The position numbers and the translations under genes were made by a program. From assembly GCF_001619985.1 (NCBI RefSeq), contig NW_017264201.1, positions 558,001 to 622,000 on the forward strand: a stretch of DNA of 64,000 nt, written 5' to 3'. Positions 58,811-64,000 of this stretch are shown here, piece by piece; the first letter of the stretch is position 1, and each line of letters starts with the position of its first letter. The notes under the pieces are model-generated. The model searched no databases. It was not told where the DNA came from and saw only the letters and a program-made list of their open reading frames with translations. This DNA is from Xylona heveae TC161. Lineage: Eukaryota; Ascomycota; Xylonomycetes; Xylonales; Xylonaceae.

Positions 58811-61150
58811 GGTGACGGCGCCACTAAACAAGATACGATGAACTGACGATTGCGACGGTGATGCTGCCTGGCTTGATGATGAATTCCGGCCTTGTCGTCG
58901 GTCGTCGGATGTCGGAATAATCCCTGGACAAGTTCCGATGCCCCCCGTTCCCAATTAGGAAACTTGAAATTGCCGCGCGGCCTACGCAGAATCACCACAA
59001 TATAAACATCAAAGGGTTCATTATTCATAGAAGATTCACACTCAAAATACTGATTATTTTCAAATTAATTGGTCATGCTCGAGGAGAACTCTTGAATCAA
59101 ATCAAGAAAGGCCCAGTCATCCGCTAGCTCGGTGTTTCTCGCTGGTCATAATTTCACGTCTTTTGCCGAAGCTTTGTCAACAATAAAACAATTCCCTAGT
59201 CTGAAAGATGGACCACGCGACATATCAAAACTCTCTAGTATAACAGCCTGATTGAGGAAAAGATTTCGTGGCGTCAAAGAACCTTATGAAGGTGCAAGGT
59301 ATACAATTTATCCATGTCCCGAAAGCTCGAGAATACCGCCGTGGTGCAAATCAGGAGAGCCAGGTGCATTTCTCTTGGCACCACGATTGCAAGACGTGGA
59401 ATGGAAAGGGCCCCTTGGGATCACTATTTGGAACTCCACAAATTTCGTTATTTCTGCCCGTGGAGGTTGGCGCCATCAACCCGCAAAGTTCGATCAATCC
59501 GCGCTGTGGTTCTGTGCAAAGTACGGGGTAAGCTCTGTGAAAAGGTCGAGTTTAGCTGTACTCCGTATGTGGATTCTGCCTTTGGTCATCAAATGGGAGT
59601 TGAACCGGTTTCTGCCGCTCGTGCTAGGCGCCGGCTCGGCTGCTTCATGAAGATGAAGCGATCCACTTTTGACCCGCAGATCATCATCGGTTGCAAAAAA
59701 GTGCGGGACAAGTTCTCCCCAATTCCTCAAAAAGAGACAAGGATTCAAGCCAAGCATCAATCTTGGTGTAAAAGTGGGGAACAAGTCGTAGTTGGCCTGA
59801 AAATCAGGAAATGATTCAACACGCTTTTCACCCCGTTATTGTTTTTCGCAAGTATCTGGATGCGAATTTTGGCAACAGGGTCGGTCAGTGCATACGTAGA
59901 TAGAGTACCGCGATGCGACGACCTTTCTGGTGTCCAGGACTGCCCTCGAATTCGTTGGGCCGTACTCAAAGATCTGCAATAACAAGTCCGTCAATTGCAA
60001 GATGCAAATTAAGTTTCAATCAAGTAAGAGAAATTCTCGTCAACAAGGAATGACTTGAACACAATACTCAAGGATCAGTTAGCGGGCGGACAGTAATCAA
60101 GGGTGTCACAAGCGCTAATATTCCGATGATCAACCTCACTATAATTCGCATTCTCCAAGACATTTAACTCCGTACTGGCGGTCTGAATGAAACGACCTTG
60201 CGTTTCTCATCATGAAAAAGCCATCTCTCAGGAGATTCGCCTCAAATGGCCTAAACGTTAGCATTTTGAAGACCATCAATGCCCTCCAATTACCCTTTCC
60301 TCGTGTCTCAGTACTGGAAAATGCTCGTATATCTGTCACTCCCGGTGCGTGTCGGTCTTAATTATGGAAGCCCCCGTGGAGGAAAATTCGCCTAGCGTCG
60401 TCCTGAACCCTAAACTAAAAAATGGATGACCGGGGCATAGCTAAGGGTCCCCGGACAATGACGGTTGGGCATGCGGCTGACTTCAAACACGCTCGCCGAA
60501 TGAATCAAGCGGTGCTCCGCAATGTGGGGCCCTGTAGTGAGAAGGTGGACTGTGGTAGACGACATTCAGGGAGGCAGTTCCCTGATAGTCTATACTATAC
60601 AAGCTTTGCTCGGCGCAATAATAACCCCATTTCTCTGCACGTCAGCCGCAGCGCGGCACAAACTCAATTGTTCGAGACCGAAAAAAATTCCCGTCCAAGG
60701 TCAAGATCCCAGAAAGATCGGGACGAAAAGGAAGCGGCACAGCGAAGACGGAAGTGACACGGAGTGCACCCTGCTGTATCTCTTCTTGGACGTGATTCTG
60801 ACGCCCAGCGAGCTTTTTAAACTAGTAAAAGCCCTTTTCTGCGCACAATAATGCGCATCATTCAGCCCGCTGATCTTGACTCAAAACTGACTGTACCGGT
60901 GCTTATTACTGCTTATCGCTCAATTTCCTGAAACTTTTGCCCTGAGCTCTCACCACTTCACTGTTTCATAAAAATCTGTTTCTTTAATTGTCTCTTCGGT
61001 CGCTGGGCGAGAATGACGTGAAATTTGTAGCGAACTCCTGGCAATTCGTTATCCTATATCCCTTTTCCGTCGTATGGCGTCGCATTCATCCGTTTTTCGT
61101 CCTTTCGCGCCGTGTCATCGCTGCATGTCGCGCATGTGTGGTCATTTGCA
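58811..61150. other. 2.3-kb gene-poor stretch
   Basis: The start holds the cdc50 promoter. Overlapping plus-strand frames at 59252-59814 (up to 166 codons) and 60422-60851 are basic and show no domain. No RNA gene or repeat is evident. Confidence 0.4.
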
Positions 61151-63041
61151 ATGGTCGGGTCGGCGGACTTTGTTTCCCGGTTTACCCGGCAGTCATGGGC
61201 TATGTACACTGTCGGCATGATCATTATTTCTCTGAGATGGTCGGTTCTGACTCTTTGGTTCTATTTGAATGGTCAAGAAATCTGGACTAAACAGCAGACA
61301 TTAGGATTGCTCGAGTTCAGAGACTTGGATTCAAGGGGCTCCAAGCCGATGACTATTTAATGCTTCTTGTTGCGGTAGGTCTAGCTTTGCCCCTAGTTCT
61401 TGCATGAACTCAATTGTCAGGGAAAGAAAGTATTGACGTCTGTTGGCATCTAGGCGTGGTACACGACTCTTGTGACGTCTCTCAATGCCGTTAATCATGG
61501 CGGAGGCAGTAACTTGCTGCGTCCGGGGGAGGCTGCGCATCTGACCGCTCACGAAATTCAGGTCAAAATGAAAGGATCAAAGCTGGTAATTTTGTCAGAA
61601 CAAGTCAGTAATCTACTCGTTGAATTGCTTGAGTAAAGAGACACAGAAATGATACTAACACAAATGCACGACAGGCTAACCTTAACGTCATGTATACGAT
61701 CAAGGCTTGTATGCTCTTTCTATATCATAGATTAACGTAAGTTGCTTCTTTAGATATTACGGAGTACCGCATTTCTAACCTCCTCAAGGACTGGGTTGTG
61801 GCAGCAGCGGGCTGTTCAAGCTTTAGCAATCTATGTTGCATGCGGCTTCGTTGGATCAGAATTGGGATTCTTCTTCGCCTGTCGCCCATTTCATGATTAC
61901 TGGGCGGTGCCACCAGCAGATCGTACGTACTTCTCTGAACCATATCAGCTTGTCCCCCGATACTGTTGCGATGAAGAAACCCAAGCTAGCGTCTGTGATC
62001 TTACCTTTCACAATGGCCATACTTACGTCTTCTAGCTCAATGTGCGACATTGCAACACTATGCCATCACTGAAGGCGTTTTTAATATTTCTTCCGACCTC
62101 CTCATGCTTGCGGTCGTATTACCGCTAGTATTCCGAGTGCGTGTGCCACCAAAGCAAAAATTTGTTCTTTGCATAGTATTTGGTCTAGGAATTTTCGTTG
62201 TACGTAACGCCGTTATGACCAGCTTTGCATCCGCTATTTCATCTACTCCAACATCATTAATGACTAACCGGGCAACTAGATTATCGCTGCGATACTCACC
62301 AAAGTTTTCAACTTCTCCGACGTTTACTCGCCCGACTATATGTTCTGGTACATCGTTCAGGCTAGCGTGGCGGTTTATGTCTCCAACCTCCCAATGGTCT
62401 GGGCATTCCTTCGCCAGCTCTTCCCTTTCTTGCGTTTCACCTCTTATTACCGTGGAGCCGGATACAAGTCCGGGGCATATCACTTAAGCAGCAATCCCAA
62501 CAGTCGGACGAATAACAGCAGGCTTAAGCACGCAAAACTTGCGAACATGACCATCGGTGGCCATAAACGTTCCGGCGACGGTGATGATTATGACAATGAA
62601 CTCGATGGCCGAGCGTTCCAAATGTCCAACTTCCATTCAAAGACAACTATAACCGGTGCGGCTGATAGGAACGGAGACGATGAATCATATGGAACGTCTA
62701 GCGAATGTGAAGCTAGACATGGTCAGATTCGAGGCCAGAGCAGTCGAGGAAACGATGGCTCAAGCATCATCAGCAGCAGCAGCCAGGAACGCATAAACGG
62801 CCCGAGTGAGAATGAGAATGTGGGCGTGAAGAAATGGCACTCGGCAAAAGCGGCCGACTCGAGCGTACATATTGGAGAAGAAGATCTTGGCCACCGCCTT
62901 GGTGACAGCGGGAGTAGCTGCCCATCAAGTATGAATGTGGACCTGGAGAAGGTTGGTCAGCCGCAACATCAAGGACCAGGGGATTATAGGGACCCTTTTG
63001 ATGACAATCGACATGTTGATCGACATGGACAGGGCTTTTGA
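61151..63041 (+). CDS. PTH11-like rhodopsin-domain integral membrane protein
   Basis: Seven exons (61151-61243, 61321-61374, 61454-61603, 61675-61736, 61789-61922, 62036-62199, 62280-63041) encode 472 residues. Family landmarks appear in order: RQSWAMYTVGMIIISLR (TM1), RLGFKGLQADDYLMLLVA (TM2), AWYTTLVTSLNAVNHGGGSN, the SKLVILSEQ block, NVMYTIKACMLFLYHRLT, ALAIYVACGFVGSELGFFFA, CRPFHDYWAVPPADPQCATL, GVFNISSDLLMLAVVLPLVF, and IIAAILTKVFNFSDVYSPDY. That gives seven membrane segments, then a 190-residue cytosolic tail rich in Ser/Asp/His. These fungal proteins are GPCR-like but often of unknown ligand. The first intron's donor (GTTCTG) is weak; the other five junctions have good branch sites. 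The gene looks complete. Confidence 0.88.
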
Positions 63042-63744
63042 TGAGCCGCGAGCTGCGCTACAACCATTTGACTCTTTGCATCATCAGGATGGAAATCAGC
63101 ATAATGAGTTTCAAACCTACTTGACGAAAGTAATTGCGTTGGCTTTAGCATTTAACGTTAGATATTCAGTTTTTGCATTGTGGGATACAAATCTGGCGTG
63201 GTTAGAAATGGGCATGTTTTAGAGGATAGACGGTCGCCACAACTTCCCATTTTTCTTTGGCTTCTTATAGACTTAATATCTTTAATACCTAAGCGGGAAT
63301 CAAGCCTCATCTCAGATCGGCTTTGAGTCGCGCACAAAGCTAGTATCGAATGTTCAAAACCGCGACGGATGATCAATCAAAATTTGACTGATGAAAAGGT
63401 ATTTCGTAATGTGACGCAAGCTAGAAATGCTGTCATCTGCGCCACCCACCGCAATGCATTGTATTTAAAATCTCAATTTTGGTAGGCTATGATTTTGCTT
63501 ATACGATACCCAGTGCATATTGAAAAGATAATTTCCCCGAACGAATACCGTTGACCTGATCCGACAATAATACAAGGCAAAAAATAATAAAGAAAGAAAA
63601 AGTGAGGGCTCATACCCCATTAATAAACGGAAAACCGTTGCGTTTGACCTGAATATATGCAGTCCTCCAGGTCCATCAATACAAGAGAACAGAAATCAAA
63701 ATATTCCTGGCGACGAAAAGGATAAGTTAGCCCTAAAAAGGACT
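63042..63744. other. convergent intergenic region
   Basis: The 3' ends of the membrane-protein gene and spt16 face each other. A plus-strand frame of 95 codons runs on past 63041 in another phase, and there is AT-rich sequence near 63.5-63.6 kb. No gene is supported. Confidence 0.4.
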
Positions 63745-64000
63745 TCACCTCTTCCGTTTACGTCCCTTCTCTTCATCTTCAAGACCATTTTCTCTGTCTT
63801 TCTTCTTTGCCTTCTTCTCTAATTCGTCCCAGTCATCACCGCTTTCATCTTCGTCAAAGCTTCCTTCTTCGCTATCTTCGGCCGAGGCGTCCTCGTCGAA
63901 CTCCGAATCCTCTTCGGAAGATTCGTCGGAGTTCATGAGCTCCTCATCAGAAATCTCAAACGCAGATTCCTCTTCCTCGGATTCGGCATCTTCAGAATCA
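63745..64000 (-). CDS. spt16: FACT histone chaperone subunit Spt16, C-terminal tail (partial)
   Basis: The frame enters from the right edge of the window and ends at the stop at 63745-63747, giving the last 84 or so residues. It reads acidic sequence (DSEDAESEEEESAFEISDEE) then LMNSDESSEEDSEFDEDASA, DESGDDWDELEKKAKKKDRE and a basic end GRKRKR. This matches the conserved acidic C-terminal tail of Spt16, which binds H2A-H2B. FACT (Spt16-Pob3) reorganises nucleosomes during transcription and replication. The rest of the gene lies outside the window. Confidence 0.85.
   Translation of the reverse strand, partial: DSEDAESEEEESAFEISDEELMNSDESSEEDSEFDEDASAEDSEEGSFDEDESGDDWDELEKKAKKKDRENGLEDEEKGRKRKR

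Noticed and set aside
59314-59814. 166-codon basic frame
   Set aside because: No recognisable domain, and overlapping frames of similar length on the same and opposite strand suggest chance.

Overview
This window is from a filamentous ascomycete (Pezizomycotina). The evidence is short introns (about 47-130 nt) with GTRNGT-type donors and CTAAC/CTGAC branch points, high-identity orthologues of core fungal genes, and fungal-specific families (PTH11-like rhodopsin-domain protein, SWIRM protein, two-repeat Myb protein, F-box/WD40 protein). Eurotiomycetes seems plausible from the Myb and Pex16 sequences, but that is an impression. Gene models were assembled by eye from open frames plus splice signals. 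Every multi-exon model given here closes in frame from ATG to stop.

Layout. 1-8.9 kb: a possible C2H2 finger fragment at the left edge, a conserved small protein with a Cys/His pair (-), an ankyrin protein (+), a ubiquitin-specific protease with an unusual Cys box (-), Trm9 tRNA methyltransferase (+) and a Myb-like protein (-). 8.9-16.2 kb: gene-poor. 16.2-33.4 kb: a dense housekeeping block with tubulin cofactor B (+), CENP-C/Mif2 (-) divergent from RNase H2 subunit A (+), Pex16 (-), Sae2/Ctp1/CtIP (-) divergent from an F-box/WD40 protein (+), and a seven-knuckle CNBP/Gis2/Byr3 protein (+) with two micro-exons. 33.4-41.3 kb: gene-poor. 41.3-42.5 kb: SWIRM protein (+). 42.5-52.1 kb: a gene-poor, low-complexity block with a MITE-like inverted-repeat element, an internal telomere-like motif and a decayed fragment related to the next gene. 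52.1-55.8 kb: a trypsin-fold protease with a duplicated N-terminal domain (+), then a BTB protein with a split BTB domain (+). 57-58.8 kb: Cdc50/Lem3 flippase subunit (-). 61.2-63.0 kb: a complete seven-exon PTH11-like membrane protein (+). 63.7 kb to the right edge: the acidic tail of FACT subunit Spt16 (-).

Functional themes. Several genes act in chromosome biology (mif2, rnh201, sae2, spt16, the SWIRM and Myb proteins). Two of the divergent promoters carry ACGCGT (MluI cell-cycle box) motifs, including a close pair upstream of sae2. The part least explained by known biology is the 42.5-55.8 kb accessory block. Its best candidate for something new is the protease at 52.1-54.1 kb, which has an intact His-Asp-Ser triad, a tandemly repeated unnamed N-terminal domain and a nearby intron-bearing relic.
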